DNA from: Otis tarda
Lineage: Eukaryota > Chordata > Aves > Otidiformes > Otididae
Assembly (NCBI GenBank): GCA_026413225.1
Contig: CM048552.1
Location: 213,986,553-214,050,552, forward strand
DNA length: 64,000 bases
Direction of reading: 5' to 3'
Made by a program: the position numbers and the translations under genes
Notes under the pieces: model-generated
Database searches by the model: none
Seen by the model: only the letters and a program-made list of their open reading frames with translations
What the model was told of the DNA's origin: nothing
Shown here: positions 22,301 through 33,042 of the stretch, in pieces
Position numbering within the stretch: the stretch's first letter is position 1
How the letters are laid out: every line of letters begins with the position of its first letter

Positions 22301-23471
22301 ATTGCACTCCCAGAGCAGTGTGACTGGAACACTTCTTGCCAACAAAAAAATAAGTGTCACATGCATTAGTATAAATTTCACAGGAGTCCTTTAAGCCAGA
22401 CAAACATGTTCAGTGCCTTCATTTTGGAAACAAGGAGGCCAAAAGAGAAGCAATTGGAGGAGGGGGAAAAAAAAAAAAAAACCCAAAAACAACAAAACCC
22501 ACAACCCAAGAACTCCCCTCAAACTTTAAGATTCATCAACTTAGGCCCTGCAGGTCTAGGGGAGAACGTGCTGTGTTTTACCTTCTGGGCCTTGATCGCA
22601 AAGAGCTGATCTCATTCCCGAGGATGTAGTACTTGCGGGCCTCGTGCAGTAGAGGAATGCACTCCTTTGAGTCCTGGATGAGTTCATCCATTTCCACCTT
22701 CTCCAGGAAGTAGGTGGGGTCAAGCAGAGGCAGACGCACATGCTCAAGGAGGTCCTTCAAGGTTCCTTTCCTGGCTGGAACATCATGCCGTACCCAGCGC
22801 ATGACTGCTTCAAAGACTATTTCCTCCTTGGGGACCACCAGCTGCTCATCAGACAGATATTCAACCAGCTCCTTCACATCCATCTCCAGGAACTCTTCAT
22901 GACACGACACCTCCACAAAACACTCCAGCATGAACCTCTTGCTCTTTTCTGTCAGAGACGCGATGGAGAATGAATCAGCAAACTTCATGATGCCCAAACA
23001 ATTGCACGGGTGAAGCTGGCCTTCAAGGAAGGTGACACAAGCATCTCTGAGCTTGGAGATCTGCAGCAAGTCAGACAGTTCCAAGATGCTTTCAACGTTG
23101 TCCTCCTGAATGATAATGTTCCCGCCATACATATAATCAAGAAGGAGAGACATAGTGGAAGCAGAAATCTTCTGGATATTAATGATATCTTGGTGGCCTT
23201 CCTTGAGATTGCCACCAAACATAGCTCGGAAATAAGTGCTGTTGGCTGACAAAGTGGCACGGTGACAGGGGAATTCTTGTCCATCAATTAATAACACCAC
23301 GTCTGTGAAGATGCCGCTCCGCCGGTAGGAGTTTAGCGTCTGGAGGATTTGCTCGGCGTGGCAGGACCCACTGCAGAGCTTCATGTGCAGTTTTTCTTTG
23401 CTCGGGTCCCGCGTTGCGTTTTCCAAGCTGCTTGTCCTGAAACTTGATTCTTCTTTCATCATTCGATGCAT
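16123..23471 (-). CDS. KLHL35: KLHL35, kelch-like protein 35 (complete, six coding exons)
   Basis: Predicted BTB-BACK-Kelch adaptor. By family it should recruit Cullin-3 through BTB/BACK and bind a substrate through a six-bladed Kelch propeller; its own substrates are not established. The exons are 23471-22582, 20456-20272, 19699-19581, 19112-18924, 17576-17388 and 16311-16123. All joins are GT-AG and in phase, giving 586 residues, close to the roughly 583 of the human protein as I recall it. BTB spans about residues 45-152 (SGIFTDVVLLIDGQEFPCHR), BACK about 157-260, and Kelch about 300-586. Visible blade motifs are VVIGG, YISGG, YAVGG, YVLGG, YVVGG and YILGG. The C-terminal CTSYHGCVTILQ closely matches human KLHL35, and the GDPD5 neighbour agrees with that locus. 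The start is the ATG at 23471, one base after a strong acceptor; two more ATGs follow within five codons. No break is seen, so the gene looks functional. Confidence 0.95.
16401..16462. repeat. Short 21-bp tandem repeat in the last KLHL35 intron
   Basis: About three copies of a unit reading ATATCTCAGGATATCTCACAG, itself two ~10-base half-units (ATATCTCAGG and ATATCTCACAG). It lies about 90 bases upstream of the exon 6 acceptor in the sense of transcription. Confidence 0.85.
17046..17236 (-). mobile_element. CR1 LINE 3' fragment in KLHL35 intron 5
   Basis: Starts AGAATCATAGAATCGTTAGG and continues through the CR1 3' UTR to CTGGGACACTGTCCCACCAC. Same strand as KLHL35. Confidence 0.92.
17388..17576 (-). 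CDS. KLHL35: KLHL35 coding exon 5 (Kelch blades 4-5)
   Basis: The acceptor CTCCTTCCAG is followed by VQCYDPEDDKWTLLSPTPFY and IIYVVGGLLSKIFSYDPRKD, ending in TLPGPL. The donor is CCTCTG|GTAAGG. It has 189 bp, phase 0 at both ends. Confidence 0.95.
18098..18772 (+). mobile_element. Solo LTR of an endogenous retrovirus in KLHL35 intron 4
   Basis: A 675-bp element beginning TGATATGGGG and ending CGCACGTCA. It is flanked on both sides by GTAT (18094-18097 and 18773-18776), which fits a 4-base target-site duplication. Reading left to right it has TATAAA at 18640-18645 and AATAAA at 18716-18721, the usual U3-R spacing of an LTR promoter and polyadenylation signal. No internal retroviral genes are beside it, so it is a recombined solo copy. 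It lies antisense to KLHL35. The retroviral class is not determined; the 4-base duplication would suit an ERV1-type element. Confidence 0.78.
18924..19112 (-). CDS. KLHL35: KLHL35 coding exon 4 (Kelch blades 3-4)
   Basis: The acceptor TGTGGCAG is followed by IYAVGGFDGFYRLSSVECYD and then KLYVLGGAVDDTANTDK. The donor is GACAAG|GTATCG. It has 189 bp, 63 codons, with phase 0 at both ends. Confidence 0.95.
19248..19299 (+). mobile_element. CR1 LINE 3' tip in KLHL35 intron 3
   Basis: Contains GGTTGGACTAGATGGCCTTT, then TCCCTTCCAACCC and CATTCTATGA. This is only the last roughly 50 bases of a CR1 3' end, antisense to the gene. Confidence 0.85.
19581..19699 (-). CDS. KLHL35: KLHL35 coding exon 3 (Kelch blade 2)
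   Basis: The acceptor is TTTTTCAG. The exon completes a GlyGly pair and encodes HISSNDVWVLSSQLNVWIKV through KMTTLQGK. The donor is GGCAAG|GTAAGC. Length is 119 bp, ending in phase 0. Confidence 0.95.
20272..20456 (-). CDS. KLHL35: KLHL35 coding exon 2 (first Kelch blade)
   Basis: The acceptor CCTAG precedes G TTC ATG GAG, completing an Arg codon split with exon 1. It encodes FMELSEVIVVIGGCDKKGLL through NDVYIS, ends TCAG|GTGAG, and leaves one base of a Gly codon. Length is 185 bp. Confidence 0.95.
21141..21393 (-). mobile_element. CR1 LINE 3' fragment in KLHL35 intron 1
   Basis: Starts TCATAGAATCATAGAATGG, with two copies of the terminal octamer, and runs through the 3' UTR to TCTACCTCCCTCTAATTTTA. 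Same strand as KLHL35. Confidence 0.93.
22582..23471 (-). CDS. KLHL35: KLHL35 coding exon 1 (BTB and BACK domains)
   Basis: Encodes residues 1-296 plus two bases of codon 297. The BTB signature FTDVVLLIDGQEFPCHRATL and the motifs YFRAMF and LLDYMYGG are visible. The BACK part includes EEIVFEAVMRWVRHD and LLEHVRLPLLDPTYFLEKVE. The exon ends at AGAAG|GTAAAA. The frame is also open for 52 codons upstream of 23471, but that part reads unlike KLHL35 and lies before a good acceptor, so it is left out. Confidence 0.95.
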
Positions 23472-23474
23472 CCT
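23472..23474 (-). other. KLHL35: Splice acceptor just before the KLHL35 start codon
   Basis: On the minus strand a C/T-rich tract (CTCACTGCTTCCCAACCAG) ends in AG at 23474-23473, followed by one G and then the ATG. This implies an upstream non-coding first exon, so the real transcription start lies to the right. Confidence 0.6.
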
Positions 23475-25079
23475 GGTTGGGAAGCAGTGAGGGAGACAAG
23501 AGAACAGCACACTATCCAAATATCCACCCATGATATCCAACACCATCGTGATGTCTGCATCTTCCTTGGAGGAAGTACAGATTCCAGACAAAACGTAGTC
23601 AGACTCTGCCCCTTCATCCGCACACATGGTTCATCCTCAATAACAACATTTCCCACAAACCACAGCACAGCAATGGGCACTAGGATGTCTCCAACTCAAT
23701 CCCATCACAGCAGAACAACTTCTACTTTTAGGAGATGTTTCTCCTAAGGCTGCTGCCTCGCCCAGCCTACGCTGCACTAACACCTCGACACTCTTTCCTT
23801 TCTTTCTGACATCCTGCAGCTCTTATTAACTGGTTTCCCCATCCTCTCAAAAGCTTCACAGTACAGCCTAGCTGGGAGCAATGCAGTATTTTGATTTTTT
23901 TTTTTTTTTTTCTATCCACCATGCTTCCCCATGTTTTATTCCAGGCAAAACTCCAGAAATGAGGATGTGAGACTGAAATTTGCCAAAGGTAGCTATGACA
24001 TGACCTGCCCAAAAGCAGAGGAAATATCTGCATCCAACATAATTTTCTGCTAGATTCGTTCATCAGATGATTTTAAATCTTTCCTAAAGGACTTCATAAA
24101 ATAATCACAAAAAAAAAAAAACAAACCAGCAGACCTCTCTCATTTGAACTGTAACGGTTCACAGATCGCACCAACAGCGCAAGCAGCAGGACCCATCCCT
24201 GTAGGACGGGGAAAGTCCCGCGCTCAGCCTGGAAGCTGCAAATAGCTGCACATCTGAAAGGGTGATTCCTGCTCAAGTCAGGGAGAAGCAGCCAGATCAT
24301 CTCTAAAGAGTAACCCTCGGGGAGAGGAGCCTCTGCCTGCAGAGCAAGGGTCGGAAAAGCAGAGGAGCATCGTGGCATTGAAATAGCAACAAGAATTGAC
24401 TGACATCTCTGACAACGGTGAGTGAATCAAAGACCCCAAACCTTCAACTGCCACCTCGAGTGTCCTAGACCGACTAACTGGTTAGTGCTGCCCCGTTTCC
24501 TCCATTTCTCCCCAAAAGTCTGTCCTGACCCATCACCGCTGCACAGACCCAGATGCTGGGTGAAGAGCGAGGAGGGGATCAAACCTGGGTCTCCCTGTGC
24601 TTTCCTGACTGCTCTCACCACCTGGATGTCAAATAAACGGGGCACAGCAATGTCTTAGCTCTTGTCCTTCATCTCCTTTCCTACGCCTGCATCTCCCAGA
24701 CAGCTGTCACCTCTGACCGTAGACCCCAAAGATGCTCAAGGTTCTCCCATGCTCCAGAGGACATCTGCTGGCTGCACCTGCACCGGGGTAGCTGTGTGTA
24801 GGACAACCAAATGCAGCCCTGAAGATCTTCACCCCACCACCCCCAGAAAGTGTTACTGTGTCCTTTGTACCTCCAGAATCCCCCATCAGCGGGGAAAACA
24901 CCTCTGCCCGTGCCACGGGGGAGCTGCAGGGACCTGAAGAGCAGCGAAGCAGCATGACAAGGCTTAACTGAAGTAGTAAGAAATCCTGCGGGAGTGGGTG
25001 AAGGTTTAAACACCCCAGATTCCAGTGATGGGCGGTCAGGGCAGTGTACCGAAGGAAACTGCTCTTAGAGACAACTTTG

Positions 25080-25230
25080 CAAAGAGCACAGTGGACTCCA
25101 CGTTTCGCCGACACACGCGGCTTCAGCCAAGAAAGAAAAACACCTCCAGATCCCCACTTCTCTCCCTGGTCCGCGCACGTTTCCAAGCCATCAGGGTCAC
25201 GCACAGCTCCGCGCGGCTCCGTGCTGGGAA
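25080..25230 (-). promoter_or_regulatory. CpG-rich patch, candidate KLHL35 promoter or first exon
   Basis: About a dozen CpG dinucleotides in 150 bases (CGCCGACACACGCGG, GTCCGCGCACG, CCGCGCGGCTCCG), in a window otherwise poor in CpG. It lies about 1.7 kb upstream of the KLHL35 start codon, where a non-coding first exon is expected. No TATA box or convincing donor was identified, so the assignment rests on position and composition. Confidence 0.35.
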
Positions 25231-28200
25231 GGAACAGCTCAGGCTGACCTCCTCCCTTCCCAGTTAATCCAAATACCCTTCCTCAGCTCACATCCCTCCT
25301 CTCTATCCATGAAACAAATTATGCTAACACTAAAGGAAAAGTGGGTTTTCCCCATTGCCCTCCCCCATACACACTCCTCTCGGGTCCCCCTCTCCATCCA
25401 ACTACCACACAGCAGCGAATGCTGTATTTTTTCTTTTTTTTTTTCTTTCTTCAAGCCTCCCCAGCTGCTAGTGCAAGAAGTTCAACGTTACCTGGCCCAC
25501 AGGTTGTGTTCTCCAGGTGGGACCTAGCAAAGAGTCAACTTCCCTCTCGGAGAGCTCCCATCCATGCTGGGGCTCCGCACGGAGACAGGTCCCCTCCGCA
25601 AAGCACGCTCAGCTCTTCTGCAGCAGCGCTTGGGGAAGCACAAAAGCATCCCCTTTATCCACACTGCCGGAGAGGTGGGGGAAGAAATCTGCTTTTGTTT
25701 CTCCTGAATGACATGCCAGAGAGCTACAGGGCATTAGCCATGCAGCTGTCAATAAGAGCCAGCCAGGGAGGAGCCAGGACCCAGGGAAAACCCATCGCAG
25801 CCCAGGGAAAATATATCACACCAGGGCAGCTTAGGAGGGTTGAGCCATCTGGAGAGCAAATTGAGGTCCAGGTGGAACGATTCATTTGATAGAGACTCTG
25901 TCTCGCTGGAAACCACACTAAAGCTGGTAAATAAAATACGGCTCTGCAAGCAAAAAGACGCCTGGAGCAGGAACGGATTGGCTCAGGGAGGAGTTGCAGT
26001 CCCCCTCATTAACGTGTGATAATTAGGTAATTAGGTCCTTGAGGATGATGAGGACAGAAGGGGAGGTTTGCCCCATGTGGCTTTCCGCACCCTCCCCTCT
26101 AACTCGATCCCGGTTGTTGGCTGAATTTTTAAATCCTCACTGCAGGGATCAAAGCAGCCCTGGGAAAGCTCCACCAAGTAACCCTTGTGCTGAAGATTGT
26201 CAGAGCCCATGATGTGATGCAGCCAGTCTTCGCTCCCTTGCCCAGAATGGCTTTGAACAACTTGTATTATTTTGCAGTAAACGGAAGAGAAATATCAATA
26301 ATAACCAGCCCCTGCATTTTGTCATCCCACTGAAATCGCCTTTCTGCAGGGCATCGCTGCCACGTTTGCTGGCTGGCTCCTTTCTGCTCCTCTCCCATCA
26401 CGGGATGTAGGGCACAAGCTGGCATCCTGCTTGCTCCCACCATTTGCATATGAATCACTGGCAACCTGGAAGGGACTGCGGTTTCCCAGCCTGCGCAGTG
26501 GGCTGGGAATGTTGGGGGATTTGGTCTTGGGATCTTCCACGCTCCTAGAGTTGGCACTTCCAGGCTGCACCAACCAAGGATGCAACCATGTCTGGGCATG
26601 GATGGAGCTGGAGATGGCTGGGAGCGGGTCATCAGGACAAATGGCAGCACAGCACTGATGGGCACACCAAAAAGTTCTCCAGAGTGTAGGAAACTCTTCA
26701 GCAAGGTTGCAAAACTGTCATCTCCTTGTAGTCATAAAGCACGGGGCTACCAACTTGTTAAAAAAGTCAAACCCCAGCTTCAAGCAGGGTGTGCAGCCCC
26801 AAGAGTGGGAGCAAACAGCTACTAAAATGTTGTAAATGCACAAAGGGACCATGATGAGATGGCTTTGCAGGGTCCAGCTGTCCCCATGTCCATGCCAAGC
26901 TGCCTATTGGGCAAATTTTTCCAGCCAGACTGCACAGCACTTTGGCCTTGGGTCTCCCCGTGTGATGCCACCGTGCCCCAATGCGGCTGGTGCCGTGCTA
27001 CAACCTATGCCTGTGGCCTTTTTGCATGAAAAAGTGGGTTTTAAACACCCCGTAGAGCTGCAAGAGGACATGGAGGTATTCGAAAGGGTGGTCTGCTAGG
27101 CAGCAGTGGAGAAAGGACGCCTTGTACAAGGCCAAGAGCTTGACCACTCATTTGCTCCCTGTGCCCTAGGTCTTCTCCCAGGGTAGATACAGACACCAGA
27201 AGCAGTAATCTTAGAGTCCCAATCTGCTGTAAAAATCCCTTCTTCGTATTAAAAACACTCAGTGCCTGGCACACAGCCCACAGAAGCCATTAGGCACAAA
27301 GCTGCATTTAAAAAAAAAAATGCAAAAGGGAAATACAAGTATAAAGGACCAGGAACTCGAGGCGTCTGTTGGGGAAATCTCTGACTGTAGAACCAAAGCT
27401 TCCTGAAGGAGCAGGAGACGTGTCAAGATGAGAAAGAAACAGGCAGGAGAATGGATGCAGCTAAGCCAAAGAGAAAATAAGGAGAAAAGAGTGAAAAAGA
27501 CAATAGGAGAAAGTTTTCGATAAGTTGGGTCAAGGAGGACATGGTGAGATATAGAGGAAGGTGGTCACTAGATCCTGATCATGTTTTGGTCTGTACCTCC
27601 CCACCACATGCTTAAGAGAAAGAAATGTGTCCTGTCCAGGACAGCTGTCTGTGCAATCCTGGCACCACCATCTGTGGCTCCACCTTGCCACGGAGAAAGT
27701 CAGGACACCCAATTTCCACCCTCAGCCAGTTAGCAGAAGTGAAGGGCGGTCACCAGCCTCCAGGAGAAGAGACCAAAGCAGAAGACTCAAGCAAATGATG
27801 AAGGCAAGGAAGTAACTAGAACAGAATCAGGGCCCAGGATGAAGAGAAGGAGAAAACATAAGAGGCTTAATAGGAAAAACACCTTCATTTCCTATTTCAC
27901 ACATGGTCACTAATTACCTTGAGCTTGAAGCCTGGTCTAGAGCTTCAGCCAAGAAGAGGTTGCTTGCACCAGGAGCCCAGGAGGAAGGGAACCAGCCTTC
28001 AGCCTCGCGTTGCTCCTGCTGCTCACATCGTGGCTAGGCTTTTCAGGTTCTGTTCAGACTTTGAAAGTCACTGCGTCACATTAAGGCTTTAGCAGAGGTA
28101 GAAGAGATCCTTCTTACGGCAGGTGACTGGGTAGGCCTAGGGCATGGCCACATCAGCATCGCCTCCCAGACCCCAGGGCTACGACTCTACCGGCCAATCT

Positions 28201-28776
28201 AAAGGGCTGGAAAGGTTCCCAGATGCTATGAGAACCATCCCAGCTGTACCACTGAGCTCTTATAAATGAGGGCAGTTTTAGAGAGGAAGAAAGAGTTAAA
28301 TAGCACAACGTTGGCTGTCCCAAGCCATTTGGGCTTAGAGCCAGCGCCCAATCCTCAGCTCTTTTATTTGAGTAACAGAAACAGCCTACATGACTCTCAT
28401 TTCTCTCCTTTCAACTTAAAAAAAAAAAAAAAAAAAATCTTTCCCTAGGGTACAGAAACCACAGCCTCCGGTTAGGGATTATCCAACATCGTAGGTATCG
28501 GGAGCTCTACCCCTTCCCCTAGGGCGATTTTATTTTTAACGCTCAAATGCTGTTCTCAGAACCACTCAGATTCATGACACGATACCGACTACCCATCGCC
28601 AACCAGCGAGATAGTGTTGTATTTACTGTAATCCCTTTCAATTATTGGTTAAATGCAGCCATTCAGGGGCTGGGGAAAACAGCTGCTTAACAAAGGACAA
28701 TCCCACGCTGACCCAGACAAGATCCCCTTCTCAGCCAAAGCACCCTCTGGCTGCAGCCGGGAGCAGATCCTGAGGT

Positions 28777-28808
28777 AAAAAAAATAAAATAAAATAAAAT
28801 AAAATAAA
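28777..28808. repeat. (AAAAT)n microsatellite
   Basis: A run of A followed by about five tandem AAAAT units. Confidence 0.9.
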
Positions 28809-29206
28809 GCAAGAAGCAAGCAAGCCTTTTCCTTAATACACATATATAGCAAAAAAACTCTTCAAATACTTCCCAAGCTGGATGTTGCATCTGGACTGCT
28901 GTGTTGAAGTGCTCATGGGTGTAGGAGCCATTTGTCCCTCTCTGAACCTGCCTATGGTTTTCGGCCTTCCCAGCACCCTGGGGCAATGATTTGTATAATG
29001 TGTGTTAAAAATAAATTGCTTCCCATTTGTTTGGTTTAAAACTGCTGCCTGATCTGTTCCACGGGTGCGTCATTGTCCCCATGTGGCCACAAAGCACTGA
29101 ACAATTATTCTACAGTTACTGTTAAGGATTCAGGTTTGCAGAGTCACGTCCTCTCCGCATCACTGCTTTTCAGCTACTGTTGTATAAAACCTGCATGGGA
29201 GATCAG

Positions 29207-30075
29207 GATCATGGAATGGTTTGTGTAGGAAGGGACCTTCAAAACCCACCCAGTCCACCCCCCCTGCCAGGAGCAGGGACATCTCCAACCACATCAGGTT
29301 GCTCAGAGCCCCGGCCAACCTGGCCTGGAATGTTTCCAGGGATGGGGCACCCACCACCTCTCTGGGCAACCTGGGACAGTGCTCCACCACCCTCAGGGTA
29401 AAACATTTCTTCCTTATATCTGATCTGAATCTGCCTCCCTCTATTTTGAAACCATGACCCCTCGTCCTGTCCCAGCAGGCCCTGCTGAAGAGTCTCTCCC
29501 CACCTTTCCTGCAGCCCCCTTTGGGCACTGGGAGCCGCTCTCAGCTCTCCCCGGAGCCTCCTCCTCTCCAGGCTGAACAGCCCCAGCTCTCTCAGCCTGG
29601 CCTCACAGCAGAGCTGCTCCAGCCCTCTCAGCATCTGCGTGGCCTCCTCTGGACCCTCTCCAGCAGCTCCACGTCCTTCTGCTGTTGGGGGCTCCAGAGC
29701 TGGACGCAGCGCTGCAGGGGGGTCTCACCAGAGCGGAGCAGAGGGGCAGAATCCCCTCCGTCGCCCTGCTGCCCACGCTGTGGGGATGCAGCCCAGGGTG
29801 CCGTTGGTTTCTGGGCTGGGAGCGCACGTTGCCGGCTCGTGTTGAGCTTCTCATCCACCAGCACCCCCAAGTCCTTCTCCTCAGGGCTGCTCTCCATCCC
29901 TTCATCCCTCAACCTATTTTGATACCAGGGATTGCCCCAACCCATGTGCAAGACTTTGCACTTGGCCTTGTTGAATCTCATGAACTTCACACCTGGGCCT
30001 ACTTCTCAACCTTGTCCAGGTCCCTCTGAATGGCATCCTGTCAACTGTACCACTCAGCCTGGTGTCATCAAGAGG
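29207..30075 (-). mobile_element. CR1 LINE, 5'-truncated, minus orientation
   Basis: Starts GGATCATGGAATGGTTTG and runs backwards from the 3' UTR into ORF2. The minus strand reads [20 protein letters not shown] and [16 protein letters not shown], then the same frame-changing indels as the copies at 1.3, 3.5 and 8.4 kb. It ends about 160 bases beyond the inferred end of the GDPD5 transcript. Confidence 0.94.
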
Positions 30076-30234
30076 AGATGCCACACAACTATACAGATCT
30101 CAAGAAGCCCTCTGGCTAGACCTTTAGGTCCCTCATGAAGCAAAAAAAAAAAAGCAGAAACACAGGCAGAATATCAAGCCATCATCATTATGCAAGCAAT
30201 CCTAGAACACAGGACAACATCACAGACTGGCAGG

Positions 30235-32926
30235 GGAATACTGACAGTTTATTTCACAGAGCATTGCAGAGTTTATTTCGGTCTAGGTCTATCTTCATCA
30301 AAAAAGTATCATCCTTTTAAAAAAAAAGGTAGCAAATATTCAGGACTATAACGGTAACAGTCAGTGCATCACGCATAAAGTTTGGGTCTTGTCATAAAAA
30401 AAAAAGAAAGAGAAATGTGAAAACAACTCTTTGTTGGATTGCTTTTAACACTCCCGAGCTTTTAAGCACTTGACTTTTCAGTAAAGTCATCTCCAAGGAT
30501 AAAAACAGAACATGCAGGTGATTATCAACAGATGCTGGATTTAAACAACATCTCTCACTTGGCAATGACAATCCACTAGGAATGTTTCAGTACAGCACCA
30601 CAGGAAAGGGAGAAGCAACTTTGTTCTCAAAAGCCTTCAAATCCACCAAAATCTTGCAATTCTGCAGAAAAAAAAAAAATACCCACGCTGTGTTTCACGG
30701 ACTTGAGAGAGTACCATATAGAAAGGCAGTATTTGGGGAAGGTAAGAGGCAGCACGGGCCAGGGGCTTATTCCACTTATATTCATAAAAACCTGGGGCAG
30801 ATGCAAACGAATTTAAGTCTTGATTTGCACTCTTAGGAGGCGCTTATTAAAGCATGACGATTAATATTTTCATTATTAATGGGAGTATTGTTCTTTTAGA
30901 TAGATAAGCTGGCCACTTTTGCCCCCCATTCTTCCACGCTAAGTCCAAGACTTTGACGTTTCAAATGCTACTGAAGTACAGATTAAAAAAAAATAAAAAC
31001 AAACAAAAAAACCAAACCAAACAAAAAACTAGAGCAGTTCAGTGCTGCCAAAACAAGAACAAACTGCGTGAGCTAGTTCTATCATGGTTCGTTTTGCGGC
31101 CTTTCCAAGCCTGCTTTGTGCATTGAATGTGAGGCACATCAGCATCCCCTAGATCGCCTTCTCCTCTGCAAGGTGACTTCTCCCAGACACCCATGGGCTC
31201 TACAGCCCAGCTCAGCCAGCACCCAAAGACTAGGCCTCAGCTCCCATTCCCTCCATGGTGAACGCCTTTGATGGTCCAACACTTTCAAGGCAGTGCACAC
31301 CAACCTTCAAAGGAAGCTCACGCTCAATGGGGTTTCTCACGTCGCACGTTGTGTCGACCAAGATCCAGCAAGGAAGGGAGCAACCCAACACCAGAAGGCC
31401 AAGGGGACGGAGCCAAGACCCCATTCATAGCTCCGGCAGCCTTCCAGCTGGCTTCAGCTGCCTTGGGAACTGGCTCTGTGTGAACAGCAAAGCGACCCAA
31501 AAACAGGCTCCTCTCCACAAGGCCTTGAAGGTCAAGAGCAGAGAGCTGAGACTGCCCTTGGACTAGCTGTGAGCCATTTCAGGGAGGGGGGGAAAAAATG
31601 AAACTCATCTACTTGGTTTCTGACCTTTTTTTTTTTCTCTTTTAACATCTGGTGTAGGATTTTGGTTTAAAGCCTTTTGCATTGGAAACACGCTGATTAG
31701 AGCTCTTGCCTTCATGAGCCCATCAGCATCTGCCACAAGATCGTCTCTCCTTTGGAGGACGTGAACATGCAGCTTTTAAAGATCCTGCTTTTAAAGCAAG
31801 GAGGAGAGGTCTCCTTGCAGGAATAAATTACACTCCAGAGCTTCTTCACCTTCCAGACTATTTACAACTCCTTCACCCACGGGCATCTGCTTGGCCCAGA
31901 GAAGGGGGAAGTTCTCACTGCACCACCACCTCCTCTTCCTACGCAGGTGCAGGGACAGGGAAGCAAGGAGTGACTGCAAATGCCACTTGGAGTGGCAGGC
32001 ACTTGACCCAGATCTGAGCGGTGATGGTGTCCACAGGATTGCTTTTGGCAAGCCACCCGGGCTCCTGACAGAGCCCAACTCAGGGAGAAGAGAGAAAGAA
32101 AGAAAGGAAAAAAAAAAGGGGGGGGGTGTGGAGAAAGGGTGGGGGGAAATCAAAACATCGCTGCTGGCAGAGGCCAATCTACAGCCAACGCTCAGGATTT
32201 GCCTTCAAGACTGCAGCAGGACATTTGAAGAAGTTCATTCCCCTGTGAGCATCCAGGCTTTGGGGGAAGGAGGACAGGACAGGGAGAAGGTGCCCAAGTG
32301 ACCGAGCCCTTCCCTGGCTCTGAACTTCAGCAGGAAAGAGCAGTGCTATCTCCTCTCTTAGGAAAGCTTCTCTCCTCCAAACAGCCTCCTCGTTGCATTA
32401 GAGCTAAAACTTCATTGTTGCCCAGGAAAGGGGGAAAAAAGGGGGAAACAGAAAAAAAAAAACAATAACAAAAACAACACTTCACGAGAACATCACAACA
32501 TTCAGCTACACAGTCGCTGCACCAGGGGAAGGAGGGGAGCAGGGCAAGGGGGTGGAAGGGGAGACACGTCCAACGTGTTTTTGCCAGAACCTCTCAAGGG
32601 GACTCAGGTTGTCACGTCAAGATTCAAATAACTTCAGCCATAACATCGAGGATTTAATGAACACGGTATTTCCACTCATGCCCTGGAAAAATTACACTCG
32701 GACAAAAAAGAGACAAAAATTTCAAATTTTCTACATATTTACAAAAATAAGCCCCCCAACCTCACAACCAAGGAGGTGGAGCAGCCAGCGATGGGGTATG
32801 GGAAGGGGTCTCTGCCCAACCAGCAGTTCCTCAAAGGTTCCCATCCCACAGCAAGCAGGAGAGCACAGCTCTCTCCGCCGGAGCGAACGCAGGGGACGGC
32901 ACGTGCCAGGGTTGGACCAGAGCCTC
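30235..32926 (-). other. GDPD5: Probable GDPD5 3' UTR (about 2.7 kb)
   Basis: Non-coding sequence after the GDPD5 stop on the minus strand, free of CR1. It contains several A-rich and purine runs (32090-32130, 32430-32480). The end is set by twin AATAAA signals near 30.25-30.28 kb, followed on the minus strand by a GT-rich tract. Transcript data would be needed to confirm the length. Confidence 0.5.
30248..30277 (-). promoter_or_regulatory. GDPD5: Twin AATAAA polyadenylation signals of GDPD5
   Basis: Two AATAAA hexamers on the minus strand (30277-30272 and 30253-30248). Downstream on that strand is a GT-rich stretch (TCTGTGATGTTGTCCTGTG, about 30227-30209), the expected downstream element. 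Confidence 0.55.
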
Positions 32927-33042
32927 TCAGTTCATCCGCAGCTTGGTGTCCCGGTGATCTGTGGGGGTGACCATCTCGTTGGCATAGCCATTCTCGGAGC
33001 AGAGGGACAGCTCGTCCGTGGTCTCCACGCCGTTGTTGATCT
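32927..33042 (-). CDS. GDPD5: GDPD5 last coding exon (cytoplasmic tail)
   Basis: The acceptor CTCCCCAG completes a split Glu codon. It encodes EINNGVETTDELSLCSENGY and ends KLRMN then TGA (32929-32927). The tail is shorter than and different from the human one after this point. Confidence 0.92.

Larger units (their letters stand above)
23640..29206. other. Intergenic sequence between KLHL35 and GDPD5
   Basis: No coding exon was found. It holds the likely KLHL35 promoter region (described separately), a pair of TAATTA motifs at 26020-26033, a 20-base A run at 28418-28437 and an AAAAT microsatellite near 28.8 kb. The remainder is unique sequence with no recognised content. Confidence 0.5.

Noticed and set aside
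24707..25204. 165-codon minus-strand open frame upstream of KLHL35
   Set aside because: No domain or splice context. It overlaps other frames on both strands and the CpG patch, so chance is more likely.
25341..25889. 182-codon plus-strand open frame
   Set aside because: It contains a long T-run read as poly-Phe and low-complexity Ser/Pro. No family resemblance.
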